A DNA stretch of 64,000 nucleotides from Poronia punctata (taxonomy: Eukaryota; Ascomycota; Sordariomycetes; Xylariales; Xylariaceae): assembly GCA_022579005.1 (NCBI GenBank), contig MU401472.1:62001-126000 (forward strand), given 5' to 3'. The notes beneath the pieces are model-generated. The model saw only the letters and a program-made list of their open reading frames with translations, was not told where the DNA came from and did not search any database. This document shows, one piece after another, positions 25,663-37,996 of the stretch; position 1 is the first letter of the stretch, and every line of letters begins with the position of its first letter. Both the position numbers and the translations under genes were made by a program.

Positions 25663-25894
25663 TAGCTTAGTTAGTAGCTTAGTTAGTAGCCTAGTTAGTA
25701 GCTTAGTTAGTAGCTTAGTTAGTAGCTTAGTTAGTAGCTTGGTTAGTAGCTTAGTTAGTAGCTTAGTTGGTAGCTTAGTTGGTAGCTTGGTTAGTAGCTT
25801 AGTTGGTTGCTTGGTTAGTAGCTTGGTTGGTCGCTTGGTTGGTTGCTTGGTTGGTTGCTTAGTTAGTTGCTTAGTTAGTTGCTTAGTTGGTTAG
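25663..25894 (+). repeat. 12-bp tandem array (AGCTTAGTTAGT)
   Basis: About 19 head-to-tail copies of AGCTTAGTTAGT. The left copies are nearly identical; towards the right end they drift to TTGGTTGGTTGC-like variants, a gradient typical of slippage and unequal exchange. Confidence 0.95.
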
Positions 25895-25951
25895 AAAGTA
25901 TGTACGTACATATTGGTAGGTAAGAACTTAGGTATGTACATACAAACCTGC

Positions 25952-26043
25952 GGTACATGCTAAGGGAAATGGCGCGGTGGGGAATTTACAGGTTGCAAGG
26001 GGAATTTACAGCTCCCAGGGGGGGGGGGGAATTTACAGCTTGT
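25952..26043 (-). repeat. Right terminal inverted repeat
   Basis: Begins GGTACATGCTAAGG, contains a 12-G run and ends AATTTACAGCTTGT. It mirrors the left arm and ends about 180 bp before the MMtag gene start codon. Confidence 0.85.
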
Positions 26044-26223
26044 GTATAGACTCATTCCCGTCTCCCAGCCTTACACATCGCATGTCGACAACCTTGAACA
26101 GACGCGTATGAACACCCAGACTACAAACACAAACCTCACAACGTCTCTCATATTCATCACCATCGCCACAAAAAGGCAGTGAAATTAAACGACCCGATCA
26201 AATAAAATCAACAACCAGCCAGC

Positions 26224-26991
26224 ATGGATCTCGTGGCTGGTATGCGGAAGCAAGGGTCGCGGGGCGGCGTCAACTTCAGCTGGGATGACGTCGCAACATC
26301 CGCGCATCGCGAAAACTACCTTGGGCACAGTTTAAAGGCTCCCGTAGGCCGCTGGCAAAAAGGCAAAGACCTCAACTGGTATGCGAAAGCAGATGATGGC
26401 AATTCATCAAACGAGACTGCCGAGGAAAAGATGGCTCGTGAGCGCAAAGAGGAACTACAGAAAATCAAGGAAGCCGAAGAGGATGCGCTGGCCCGCGCGC
26501 TTGGACTTCCTGTTGCGCCGCGAAACACTAGCGGGGCAAATGCCGTGGAGGTTGAGAAACCACGGATAAATCCATCTGCGCCTCAGGAGGTGGAGAAACC
26601 TAAAACCAACCAGAGTCGTCCTGAAGGGTCTCGGCATCATCATAGGGATTCTGGGAGGCGACACAGAAGGAGACATCGAAGCACAAGCCCTCGGCCTGAA
26701 AACCGAGACAGAGACAGAGACAGGGAGCGCGAAGAACATAGAGAAAGACGGCGTGATCGCTCGCCAAGAAATGAGCATCACCACCGTGAGAATCGAGACG
26801 CTCATAGGCGTAGAGATGATAACCGTGGAGAGCAACGGACATCACATGTGCGGAGCAGGAACAGGAGCCGCAGTTTGGAGGGCGGCGAGCGCAGATATGG
26901 TCGTCACCACGAATACGCACCAAAAGATAGGAGACGAAGCAGGAGTAGAAGTCCACCACGCTATCGTCGAAGGAGCCCCGCAAGAGGCTGA
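26224..26991 (+). CDS. MMtag-domain, RS/RD-rich protein
   Basis: Single-exon protein of 255 residues. Residues 13-54 (GGVNFSWDDVATSAHRENYL, then LGHSLKAPVGRWQKGKDLNWY) match the MMtag domain of multiple-myeloma tumour-associated protein 2 homologues (PF10159). A helical Glu/Lys-rich stretch follows (about 64-90), then a long Arg/Asp/His/Ser-rich tail with RDRDRDRE and RSRSRSPPRYRRR tracts like splicing-associated RS/RD proteins. A nuclear, RNA-processing role is inferred from the tail; the molecular function of MMtag proteins is unknown. The ATG sits in a good context after a pyrimidine/CA-rich leader. Its promoter is cut short by the inverted-repeat element ending near 26043. Confidence 0.85.
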   Translation: MDLVAGMRKQGSRGGVNFSWDDVATSAHRENYLGHSLKAPVGRWQKGKDLNWYAKADDGNSSNETAEEKMARERKEELQKIKEAEEDALARALGLPVAPRNTSGANAVEVEKPRINPSAPQEVEKPKTNQSRPEGSRHHHRDSGRRHRRRHRSTSPRPENRDRDRDREREEHRERRRDRSPRNEHHHRENRDAHRRRDDNRGEQRTSHVRSRNRSRSLEGGERRYGRHHEYAPKDRRRSRSRSPPRYRRRSPARG

Positions 26992-28126
26992 ATATACCTA
27001 GTTCAGCTCTTAATACGTCAAAATCCGGGTGGCGAATATCACCTAGTGTGTCTTGCCCGGATTTTCTACTACTTTGACAGCGAGGATACTTGAGCCACAG
27101 GTCTAGCCAACGGATGAAAGTCATCCCTAGACGACCTTTGAGCATATTTACAAATAATTTCCTGGTACGAAGCTTGTTGTACCGTAGACGTCCACATCAA
27201 AGAGTTGACCGAACAAAGCCAGGGCGGTGAAGCATGCCTATACCCAGCTGTCTTATTATAAGGGGCTATAACAAACATCCAAGATGAGGGTATATAAATA
27301 CCTAGGCATAATTTATAGCCACTGAGTCTCTCCTGAAGCCGATTAGATGCGCTCCTCTACACAACATTTTGTGTCCATAAACCTTTCTGGAAGCTGGGGT
27401 ACTTTTCTGTACTATTACCAAAGTGCCACACAGGTACCTACTTTACCTAATAAAGCGCCTAACAGCACCTGCATCCAACTATATTTTGTTGCAGAAAATA
27501 TTACAGGGACACATTTTACATTCGAATGTTTGTATAAATTTGAGCAATCATATGAGAGTTTAAGGTTGTGTGTAAATATGAGTACATTGAAAAAACCCCA
27601 GTACAGAAGGCAAAGTAAATGTTGCCAGGTGTCGTAGCCTTTGTTGCGAGCGCTGAAGTGCACTACGAATACGCGTTAGCCTGGATTACATCATTGTCAA
27701 CCTAGAGATAATACAGCGCCTGCATGGAGGGCGAACTCCAAGCACGTGAAACAAGCAAACATTCTTTGTCGGGTACTATCATTGGCTGGATTGTTTCTGT
27801 ACTGACCTATTCTGATGTGAGTTTATTCCTCTTGCTTTCAACTTTTCCCTGTTGCCTCAGACTCAGCCCCCACGATATATTACTAATTAAACATTTGGTG
27901 TAGAGCAGGTGGAATGCATGGTCCGGCAACTGCACGGACAAAGCATCGGCCCCTTCCCATGTTATTCTTACCAATTCGCCCCTCGTCGCCTAGCTGTATA
28001 TCGATACTGTAGAACCGTCCGACATTCGCGGCTTTCCTAATCATTTTGATCTTCGTTATGATCCGATAAACCGTCGACCAGACCGTTCCTCTAAACAGGC
28101 CCCCAACGCTCTATAGAGATACAGAA
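26992..28126. other. Intergenic, promoter of the GHKL-ATPase gene
   Basis: No gene is supported; a 96-residue frame at 27347-27637 lacks any family feature. The region holds the 3' flank of the MMtag gene and the promoter of the large plus-strand gene. Confidence 0.5.
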
Positions 28127-31100
28127 ATGGATTACGGGAGGCTCCGGGCCGCCGCCCTGAAAGACGGCGAAGATGAAGAGGCAGTCACTGTAGACACTAG
28201 AGCTCTAATAGACAAGGTGCTTGCGAGATACTCGGGAGAGTGGACAACGTTGCGAGAACTGATTCAGAACGCTGCCGACGCCCAAGCCACAACTGTGAAG
28301 ATCAAGTGGGAGACGTTGCCTTCGACCCAAGTGCCACTGCCTACGACGACCGACCGATCGGAGATTCTAAAGCATGTGATTGCGCACCACACCCTTCGGC
28401 GCCTCGTTGTCCAGAACGATGGTCAGCCTTTTACAAAAACAGATTGGGGGAGACTCAAGAGAATCGCCGAGGGAAACCCGGACGAGACCAAGATTGGCGC
28501 ATTTGGCGTCGGATTCTACAGTGTCTTTGCCGATTGCGAGGAACCCTTTGTCAGCTCGGGTAGCGAGGCGATGGCCTTCTACTGGAAAGGAAACGCGCTT
28601 TTTACGAGAAAGCTGCAACTTTCTGAAGAACAGCGTAGCTCAGATACTGCTTTTGTACTCGACTATCGGAATACGACTACGACTCTGCCAAACCTACTCT
28701 CTGTGAGTCAGTTCCTGGCGACCAGCTTGACATTTGTAGCATTGCAAAATATGGAGTTTTGGATAGACGACTACAAGGTTCTGTCCTTGACGAAAAAGGC
28801 CAGCCCTAGTGCCGACGTGGCCATTTCGAGGGACATGGAGACCACAACCAAGGAGCGTCTCATGAAGATCCAGAGCGTCGACCGGTCCAGTGCACAGCTC
28901 GATGCTTCCTATATGAGGGCCATAGGATGGAAGCCGCAGATGACGACAGCAAAAAGCGAGGCGTATGGTCTCAGCACCGGCGAGGTCCCATCGCTCCGAA
29001 GCTTCTTCTCCCGACTGACAGCAGGGTCTACAAAAACCACCAAGGCCGCAAGAGAGGAGAAGGCAGTACAAGCCGCGATTTCGGAAGATATCACGGCGTT
29101 GTCAACCTCGAGCATCTTCCTCCGAGTCACGACTGCTTCTATTAAAACCAACATCACTGGAAACTTTGCGTCCGAACTGGAAAGAGCCACGAAGAAGCCC
29201 CCTCCCAAAGTCGCGAACCTGTCTGTCTTGACATCTTCGTATGACGAGACACAAGCGTCTGAGAGTTCATTGTCAGGAGGCGTTGCATCCAAGGCCACCG
29301 ATGTATTCGCTTCTGTTCTGCCGAGCAAAAAAGGCGGACGTATATTCATCGGATTCCCTACTACGCAGACCACTGGTGCGGGTATGCACATTTCGGCCCC
29401 CTCCGTTATTCCCACCGTGGAGCGTGAAGCAATCGACTTGAATGCGAGGTGGGTACGGACATGGAATATCGAGATGTTGCGAGCGGCAGGTATCATGACA
29501 CGGCTGGCTTTTGCCCACGAGATGGCGGAGCTCCAGAGGAAGCTACAAAGAGCGGCCGAGTCTGCCGGCACCACTATAACTTCAAGGGAAACATCTACCT
29601 TTATGCCCGAAGCTCTGCATCTTCTCAAATGTTACACGTTTGGTGACTCCACTCCAAGCGGCCACGTTTCTCAGATAATCGAGGAAGCGTTCTGGACGTC
29701 TTACAGGAAGCCTTTTGTGGACATCTACAGTACTCGCGGTGTCCTGCCGACAAACAAGGTCCGTCTCGCCTCTGAGGAGCTGGGAAAGTTTGTCGAGGGA
29801 ATTCCCGTGGTTCCGGCCGAGCTGGAGACGGCCGGATTTGTTCGGAAGCTGAAGGAGTTCGACTTATTATCACCTATTACAGTGGCCGACGTACGGGAAG
29901 AACTCTCGGGGAAACCCCTTACAGAAATCCAATTGCCCAACTTCATACAATGGGTAGCAAAGAATACCCTGGAGGGCAACATCGACTTGCCGAACAGAGA
30001 CGGGCTGCTTGACGTTGCTATAGCCATAGTAAACAAGAAAGACAGGAGTGACCAAGGGGATGTGATTGCGCTCGGAAGCATTACAAATTTCCTGACGGCA
30101 CAGAAGATCCCACCAGGCCTGCCTATCCCAATCACAACCATGCCGTTCGAGTACACCCGAGGCTGCTCCCTCCAAGAGCTCCGATCACTGGGCTGGGAAC
30201 ATTTAGAGCTTGCCCCTTGGCTCGACTTTCTGCTAGACACTCGGTTGAGTAGACCTGCCGATCAGGACATGACCAGGTCTCCCGAGTTCGCCACCCGTAT
30301 TCTTTCTGTGCTATCCAAGGGTTGGGATAATCAGAGCCAATCTTCAAAAGATGCAGTTGTGTCTCTCTTGAAAGCCCATACTATCATGCCGACCAAGTCA
30401 GGCATGAAAAAGCCGACAGACTCGTTCTTCCCTTCTGTGAAGCTCTTTGACGATCTCCCGACCATCGAATGCGCACACCTGAAGGAAAAGTTCTTGTCCT
30501 CAATCGGGGTCAGGAAGACGGTAGATCTGGAAACCATATTCAAACGCTTGTTAAATCCTTCTATCGAAAAGGATGGCTCCGGCCAAGCGAAGTGGAGTCA
30601 TGTCGAACTGATAAAATACTTAGCATCGGTCCGCAACGACATACCCAATGACGATCTTAGGAAGCTGAAGGAGTCGCGGATTTGTCCTGCTGAGGCTGGA
30701 CCTATGGGCAGGGAATTCACGGAAGCGAGCTCCCAGCTATACAAAGTATCCGAGCTCTTCGAGCCAAACCAACTGCTCCGGCCTCTTAGACTAAAAGTTC
30801 TCCAGTGGCCAGGTGGTATACTGGGCCGTAACTCACCAGAAGGCAAGTTTCTCTCCAATCTCGGCCTCCGAAATCAGCCTTCGGCCCCCGAACTCGTAGA
30901 CATGATGTCTTCGCCAGACCAGCAGTTGCGTGAGAACTCGATGAGCTATTTCGTCACCCATTTCAGAACTGGCGGCTACAGTTCGTTTGATATCGGGGCA
31001 AGTAATAAGGCATTTCTTCCACTCCAGGGGAGTCCTCAGAAGCTTGTTTCTCCGTCCCAGTGCTTTACCAACGAGGCCGCCGCCGTGCTCGGCTTCGACA

Positions 31101-33540
31101 TCCTGAAACGGGAGCTTCACAGTGAGGCGCCAAAGTTCGGAGTGGCCAGAGACCCACCGATCCTCGAATGCGTCCAACGTCTTATACGTAACCCGCCCCA
31201 ATCCCAGCGAGACGCGATTCCTGTATTCCAGTACTTTTCCGGCCGACTCAGCGACCTCAACGACACGGCAGTGAAGCTCCTCAGCGAGGCCCGGATTGTA
31301 CCGGTGGTTCGAACAGCCGGTGCGTCTGGGAATTCTCGACCGGGAGAGTCGGAGAAAGGCTCCGGTCCAGTCGTCCACTTGACTCCCCGCCACTGCTACC
31401 TGGGTCGCTCAAGTATGTACGGAGAAATATTTGACTTTGTCGACTTCAGTCCATCCGCCAACCATTTTCTCGCCCGCTGTGGCTCGAAAGAAGAGCCTAC
31501 CAAGCTGGAAATCGCCCATTTGGCGGCAGGGGAGCCAGCACGGTTGCTGAGCGTACTTCAGAGCCCAGACAAGTATCTGGATCTGCTCAGGTTTTTAGCA
31601 GAGGATGTGTCCACTATTAAGAGGGACAAGGAGCTCTGGAGAAAGATGAAGACTGCCCCCTTTCTGCTAGCATTCAAAGAGATGACCAACCCATCCAAGG
31701 GCAAAGCAACCGAGCCCGACGTCGAGGAAGAAGAGGAATCAGTCCGCACCTATCAGCTTGCGGCACCGTCCGACATTGTTATCCTAGACGATTATATCAG
31801 TTACAGACTATTCAAAGATCATCTGATATGTGCCCCTGAAGAGGATGCGCTAGAGTCTTTCTACCAAGCCCTCGGTTCCCCGATTCTCTCAGCTACTGTG
31901 CAAGAAGACCTAAGAATCGGACCGCACAACGAGAAACAGGATGGTGCGGCCTGGTTGCGGAAGCATGTCCTTGAGCGGTCCAAGTTGTTCATCCACGAGT
32001 ATACTCGATATACACGCGATGCCATAAAACACGACGCCAAGTGGCTCGAGAAGAACTTGACGGTCCAAGTCGTACGCTCGGTTGCGCTTCGCCGATCGCT
32101 CCGGATCTCGGGTCAGTCTCATACCGAAAAGAGATCAGCGGCGAGCAGTCAAACCAGGGCTGGCTGGGTGTTGTACGTTGCCTCTGAGTCGTCGCGGCCG
32201 GACATGTATCAAGTCGGGCAGGCCATATGCCAGCTAATCCTGAACCGGCCCAGTCAACAGGCCTACTTGTTCTTCGAACCGTTTTTGAAGCTGGAGCTGT
32301 TGGACTTGAAATCACGCGGTTACAATGTTGATCGTATTCTACGGGCAAAAGCTGCCGAGGCTAGAGTTGCGGAAGAGGAGAGGCGGAGGGCGTTGGATGC
32401 AGAGCAAGCCCGGATCCGGGAGCGAGAGAACGAGTTTGCTAGGCAGCATCAGACAGCGGCTACTGCGGCCGTCACCGCTCGTGAGCAGAACACAACGCCC
32501 CCGCCCCGTATGCCTGGCGGGTTCGGATCGCCGGATGATCATGTCGACGCGTTGCCGCCTACACTTCCCCAGCGCTCACATAGCAACAAGGGACGAGGCA
32601 TCTTTGCTAATCTCTCCAAGCGCTTTGGCTTCGATTCTAATGACGAGGCTGACGACAAGTTGAAAAACTTTGTCGATTCAACCCCGGACCCTGTCCGGCT
32701 CCCACCAGCGGAGCCGTCATCTTCTGGATCCAAGGCTGGCAGGGGTGAGCAAGACGGGAGGGTCACCAACCCTGCAGTTGTCCAACAGAATCTGCTCAAT
32801 GCCGTCAAATCAACCCGGGCATACGACTCGTCACTGTTGTATTCGCCGCCGACTACCAGAGAAGTCAAAGAACAAGCGACCTACTGTGACGATACGGCCG
32901 GAAAAGACCTGACCTTGCTAGCGGATGCATCTAATGGAATGCGCGTATTCGTGGCGTCAGCCGTACCTGCCTCGCACAGAAGCACGTTTCTGTCCTCCAA
33001 CCACGCCGCCATTAATTCATTTGCCGCCCTTCTCCAGGACGTCGGCGGCGTGTATCAGATCCCTAGGAATGTATTGCACATATTCTACGACGAGGCTGGC
33101 GGCACTATTGCCTTCAACCGCGACGGCAGCATCTTCTGCAACCTTCGCTTCTACATTCAGCTACACGCGGGGCAGAATAGGGGCGAGGACAAAGCTGCGG
33201 CGGCCGTCTGGTGGTGGGTCGTACTGGCCCATGAGCTTGCACACAACATCATACACCCCCATAATGCCGATCATAGTTATTACACGTGAGTTACGACCCC
33301 CTTGCAATGATTAATCCTTTGACTTACTTCTGGTCTATCGTCATGTTATTATCCGCTAATCTAGCTTTGCGTAGGGAATCCTTTATCCAGCAGTACTTTC
33401 CGAAAATGATGTTGAAAGCCACACATCTAGTCGGCCAAGGAGAAACGACACCACTCGGTTTGCCGGCGCCTCTGATTCCAGAGGTTCGCAGCAGTATCGA
33501 CCCAGCACGGCCAACTGCCCCACCGCCGTATAGGGAATAG
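28127..33540 (+). CDS. Giant GHKL-ATPase (sacsin-like) protein with C-terminal HExxH motif
   Basis: Exons 28127-33285 and 33375-33540 join to 1774 residues. The N-terminus is an Hsp90/sacsin-type ATPase fold: N-box LRELIQNAADAQATTVKI (about 41-58), G1 QNDGQPF (about 96-102), G2 GAFGVGFYSVF (about 122-132). The middle is long, of unknown fold and conserved in fungi as a single large protein. A charged coiled-coil with EEERRRALDAEQARIRERE lies near 1410-1430, then a Pro/Ser-rich linker. The C-terminus has VLAHELAHNIIHPHNADH, and the intron falls just after it. HExxH plus downstream His residues resembles a zinc-peptidase site; activity is unproven. A chaperone-like role is inferred by analogy to sacsin. 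The ATP-binding call is firm; the rest is descriptive. Confidence 0.88.
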
Positions 33541-34007
33541 AACTCCCGATGTCCGCCTACACCCAGGATAACCCCGGTCGATCGTAGATAAATACATGCA
33601 TACTTCGTCTGTCCATGTCTTATAAGCAGACACTTTACATACATACTTTAAACTTGTCGGGACTACACTTAGAGGAATAGACGGCGTTTAGACTAGTCGA
33701 TGAATTGTAATACACTCACTCCCTATTTAACATAGATGCCAGTTTGAGTATTCTGATGTTACTACGCCATGTATGCTATCATAATACTGCACAAGGTCCA
33801 AAGGGTTTGGAACGTAAGCGTGAATTATACAGATGACAGATCCATGCACGAACAACGCTTTTGGATTTCGATCCTCTTAAGTCTAACTTTAACTAGGACC
33901 ACGATATATGTTTATATGCAAGCAAGCATCACTATCCAAATATCTCCTCCGGTTCCTAACCCAGTCGGCTAACTAAAGGTTAATGCGGGTTACAATAGCC
34001 GGTTTTA
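33541..34007. other. Convergent intergenic spacer
   Basis: Shared 3' region of the GHKL-ATPase gene (plus) and the helicase gene (minus). I see nothing coding. Confidence 0.5.
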
Positions 34008-37000
34008 TCACTCCGTAACCCATCCCTTGCCCACCACTTTCTTCTGCGTCACCTTCTTCACAGGCAACGGCCAACCCTGACCACCGGTGCCCTCGGCACG
34101 TAAATAAGGAACAACCCAGCATTCCCTCGTGGTGGCAGTAGTCGCTGCCTGGACCTCCTTGATAGGTTTCCCGTAAGTGATTAACGGCGTACCTTTTGCG
34201 AGCGCCGAGAGTTGTCCCCCGGTTATGTCTGTCAAAGCGAGCATTCGCGTCTTGGGTTGTTTCATGTTTGTTGTTGTCGTCCCGGCCTCTATGGGTTCTG
34301 ATGCGGCTGCGCGTTGAAGACCGCTGTAGACGATGTATTCGGGTAATTCCTGCGTGCTGTAGTGCGCGAGATTGCTTGATGGGTGGATGTATACGGCGTT
34401 ATCGATTAGCGGGTCGCCGGTTCCGGTTCCGGTTCCCGGGCCGGAGGATAGGAGAGGTTGGAGGGGGAGATAGGGGACGTCGATGGCTCGGCGGGGTTTG
34501 CGGTACATTTCTGGTGGGACCGGGGCTAGGTCGCCCCTGATGGCGACTTGGTCGATGAAGCCTGCTGCTACCATTTGTTTTAGGGCTGTTACTTGTTTGG
34601 CGCTGGGGCGGTCGAGCCGTTCTTGGAATGTTAGGTTCGCGAAGGCGGGTATGTCCTTTTGCAGAAGGGATGTGATTTGTTTGCGGAGCTTCTGGGTTTC
34701 TTGGAGAGCTTTGAAGCGGACGAAGCGGGAGGTGCACCAGCTTTCGGAGGGTGAATGCGCGAATTCGCCAACGACTTGGAGGAGTTTTATGGCGTCGGAT
34801 GCACCGTCGAGGGATCGGAAGTTTCGGTGGACTTCGTTGAATCTCCTCCTAGCTTGGGCACGTGCATTCTCGGCGGCCATGTCCTCGTTGGTTTTGAATG
34901 TGCGCTCGTCGTCTTCGGGGATTTGGGGGATTACCTGGGACTCGGGGAGGAATATTTCCGGCACGGAGAGGCCGGCGACCAGGGCGACGGTATAGGGGAG
35001 ACAATCGTGGAGATGGCCGACTAGCAATATACGGGCGAATCGTGGCGGGATGGGGATTTTGCTCATGGTTTTCCCGATCTGGGTTGCGTAGCCGTCTGGC
35101 GTGATGGCGGAGAGATACTGGAGAAGTTTCTCTGCCTTGGCCAAGCTATGTCGGTCTGGACTTGTCGGGAAGGGAAAGTTGACGACGTGTTTCAGATTCA
35201 TGGCTTTGAGCTGGAGAACGACGCCCTCGATGGGCATCTTCAATATTTCCGGGTCTGCGAATTCTTGGAAATCTCTCTCGTACACGGCAGAGGAGTAGAG
35301 TCGCCAGGCATGTCCCGGACCGGTACGTCCAGCTCGTCCTGAACGTTGGTTGGCACTCGCTTTACTTATGAACCCGACCTCGTAGCGCTGAACACCTGTG
35401 TCGGGGTCAAAGACGCGTTCCTTGGATCTTCCGCTGTCTCTAGTGTTAGCTACAAGAGGCTTCCTTTCGACCCCGCGAGAGAGTTTCAAACTTGGGATTA
35501 TACGTACCAGTCAATGACGTATTTTACTCCGGGAATGGTGAGAGATGTTTCTGCCACATTCGTGGCCAGAATAATAGAGCGCGAGCCTTCAGGGGGCGGC
35601 TCAAAAACACGCATCTGTTCTTTAGTGGGCAGAAGAGAGTATAGTGGTAGTATGTGCATCTTGAGAGGTGCCGCTTCTCCTGTCTCGTTGGGCACTTCGA
35701 ATTCAGCCTCGTCTTCTTCTTCCTCCCCATCGTCCTCGTCGCCGATAAAGGCCAACTCATCGAGCTCGTTGCCCGTGACATCGTCTGTCTGCCCAAACTC
35801 GATATCTTCCACTTCCAGGGGGCCGTCGTTGGCCGAAAAACGAACCTTGGGATAAGAAGCAGCTTTCAATCCAGTGGAGTGGAGCTTGAGCTTCTGACTT
35901 AACCTAGAAATCTCACTGTGACTAGTAAGGAAGACGAGCATGCCCCCAGGGGGAAGCTTGCGGTGTCCGCGGAGGATTTTCTTAAAGGCCTCGTCGACGT
36001 AATCAGGCTGTGTTCTTCTAGCGAAATGTATAGTGACGGGATACTGTCGACCTTCGACGTTTAAAACGGGAGGCGGCGTGGGAAATAGAGTGGGATTAGT
36101 CACGTCGGTGACGCGGAGGGTAGCAGACATGACTATAAAGTAGAATGTCAGTGGCATGTTCCCTATTCTATGCTCGGGTCTTTGATCGAGTCGAGACATG
36201 AATGGAGATTGCTTCGTAGTTACTTACTAATCAGTTTAAGGGGAGATATTGATGGATCTTCTTTAGCCATCTCCTCTCGAAGTTTTACCGTCCGGCTCAA
36301 CATTCCGATCAGGATATCCGTATTCAAGCTCCTCTCATGAGCCTCGTCTATAATCACGGCTGAGTAATTCCGTAGTGCAATATCGTTTCCAATTTCCCTC
36401 AAAAGTACACCATCGGTGACAAATTTGAGCCGGGTCTTTTCGTTGGCTGTACCCTCGAATCTGATTTGATACGCGACTGTGTCGGAGTGGTCGCCCAACT
36501 CGGTTGAAACACGTTGGCTCACAGACACTAGTTGGAAGAATCCAGGTTAGCAACGGTTTACCATCTTACATGGCCTACAGAAAGTCGGACGTTCGGCCCG
36601 GGACTTCTCGGTTCTCACCTGCTGCAACTTTTCTAGGCTGGGTAACCACAATCTTCCCCGGCGTAGGGGAGTTTGGCGAGCCATATCCCGCTTCAAACAA
36701 CATTTGCGGCACTTGCGTACTCTTTCCCGAGCCGGTTGCACCACATATTATGACGGCATTGTTGTTATGGATTGCTTCCATGATCCTCTGTTCTTCGGCC
36801 ACGACTGGGAGCTTGAGTCTCGCTTCCTGCATCTCGGCCGCTCTCTCAACCAAGACGCTAAATGCTTTTCGACTATTGTCTTCTGTCGGTTGCAGCTCTT
36901 GGGGAAGGGGCTCCTCTTCAACCGGCCGCGGTTTGAAATTTTCGTGTATCGGGATGTTGAGAATGGCATCATCGCCACCGCTGGGCTTATAGCCCAAAGC

Positions 37001-37996
37001 AGAGTTCCGCTGCTCGTGCGCCCAAGCCTTGAATGCCGATGAACGTTCTTTTGACGTATCTCCGCCATCATCGGATTCGTCTTCCTCTTCATCTTCAGAA
37101 GACTCCTCACTCTCGTCATCTGTGATATCATCATCCACTGATCCCTCCATGGATTCGTCTTCCGAATCTTTCTCAGAGTTGCTATTGGACGCTTCCGAGC
37201 TAAAACCATTCCATTCGTCGTCTTCGTTGTCGTCTTCCTCTTCCACCATTTTCCCCTCCAAAGGATCGAAATATGTCTCTGAAGGAACACCTGGTGAAAG
37301 ATGTGACTTTCCCGTGATCTTTGATTTTACACCACCCCTTTTTTGCCTTTTTCGCAAGACAGGCTTTCCTTCTTCGTCCACTTCCAACGGTCGTTTGAGG
37401 CCAGAACCAGCAACAACTGGAGCCGATTGCGCTGGCGCCTCAAGAGCTGTCGGCTCAGACTTTTGTCCATCATGCCGCCTTTCACCACCGGCATCGTCAC
37501 TCTCGGAATCATCCATATCCGAGCCAACCCTTGGCTCCTTCCTGGGCTCAAACAGAACGCTATCGTCATTTTGAGCAATCCCAGCAGCTCGCTCTCTCAA
37601 AGCCCGGCTCATCATCTCCCGTTTCGTCACCTTGGTGGCTCCCAAGTGACGCGTGCTCGCAAAGAGGCTCGTATCGATCTTATTGGCCTCTAACTGCGCC
37701 AAGAGCGCGCGATTCTCGTCTTTGGCAAGCTTCTTATCTATGTACTTTTCGAGACGCTTCGCCTTCTTGCTGCTCATCTTGGCCTCCCCCTTCAGATCGG
37801 CCTTCATCCGGGCTCTCTTGGCCTCGGCTGCTGCCTTTTTGTCGTCTGGTAGTATTTCCAATGCATTGCTGTCCGTCTGAGACTGTGTGGTGAGCGCCTC
37901 TTCAGCAGCATTTGATTCGGCGTTTTCTTGCGCTTCCCGGGCTTTGCGCGCGATGACTTTGTGCTTCCGCTGGCGCGGAACAAATTTCTTGGCCAT
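34008..37996 (-). CDS. ECM16: DEAH-box RNA helicase Dhr1/Ecm16 (DHX37)
   Basis: Nucleolar ATP-dependent helicase that displaces U3 snoRNA during 18S rRNA maturation. Exons 37996-36619, 36527-36228, 36132-35508 and 35433-34008 join in phase to 1242 residues. A basic N-terminus ([13 protein letters not shown]) and long acidic serine-rich tracts precede the core. Motif I is GATGSGKST (about 442), Ia [36 protein letters not shown] and [14 protein letters not shown], followed by the winged-helix, ratchet and OB-fold C-terminal region ending VGKGWVTE. The SATLR exon junction and VIDCGRSKER junction fit the family. The 4-exon structure and nucleolar features make Dhr1 clearly better than Prp2/16/22/43 candidates. 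Confidence 0.94.

Larger units (their letters stand above)
24695..26043. mobile_element. Inverted-repeat-bounded AT-rich element, non-autonomous
   Basis: About 1.35 kb bounded by inverted repeats: left 24695-24785, right 25952-26043. The outer 65 bp match almost perfectly apart from two substitutions and a C-run of 11 versus G-run of 12; the inner part matches at CTTGGCATGTACC/CTTAGCATGTACC. Each arm carries three copies of a CTGTAAATTCCCC-like word. The interior is an almost pure A/T core followed by a 12-bp tandem array. No transposase or other coding region is present. It looks like a MITE-like or foldback element; a simple target duplication at the arm ends is not clear. Confidence 0.7.
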
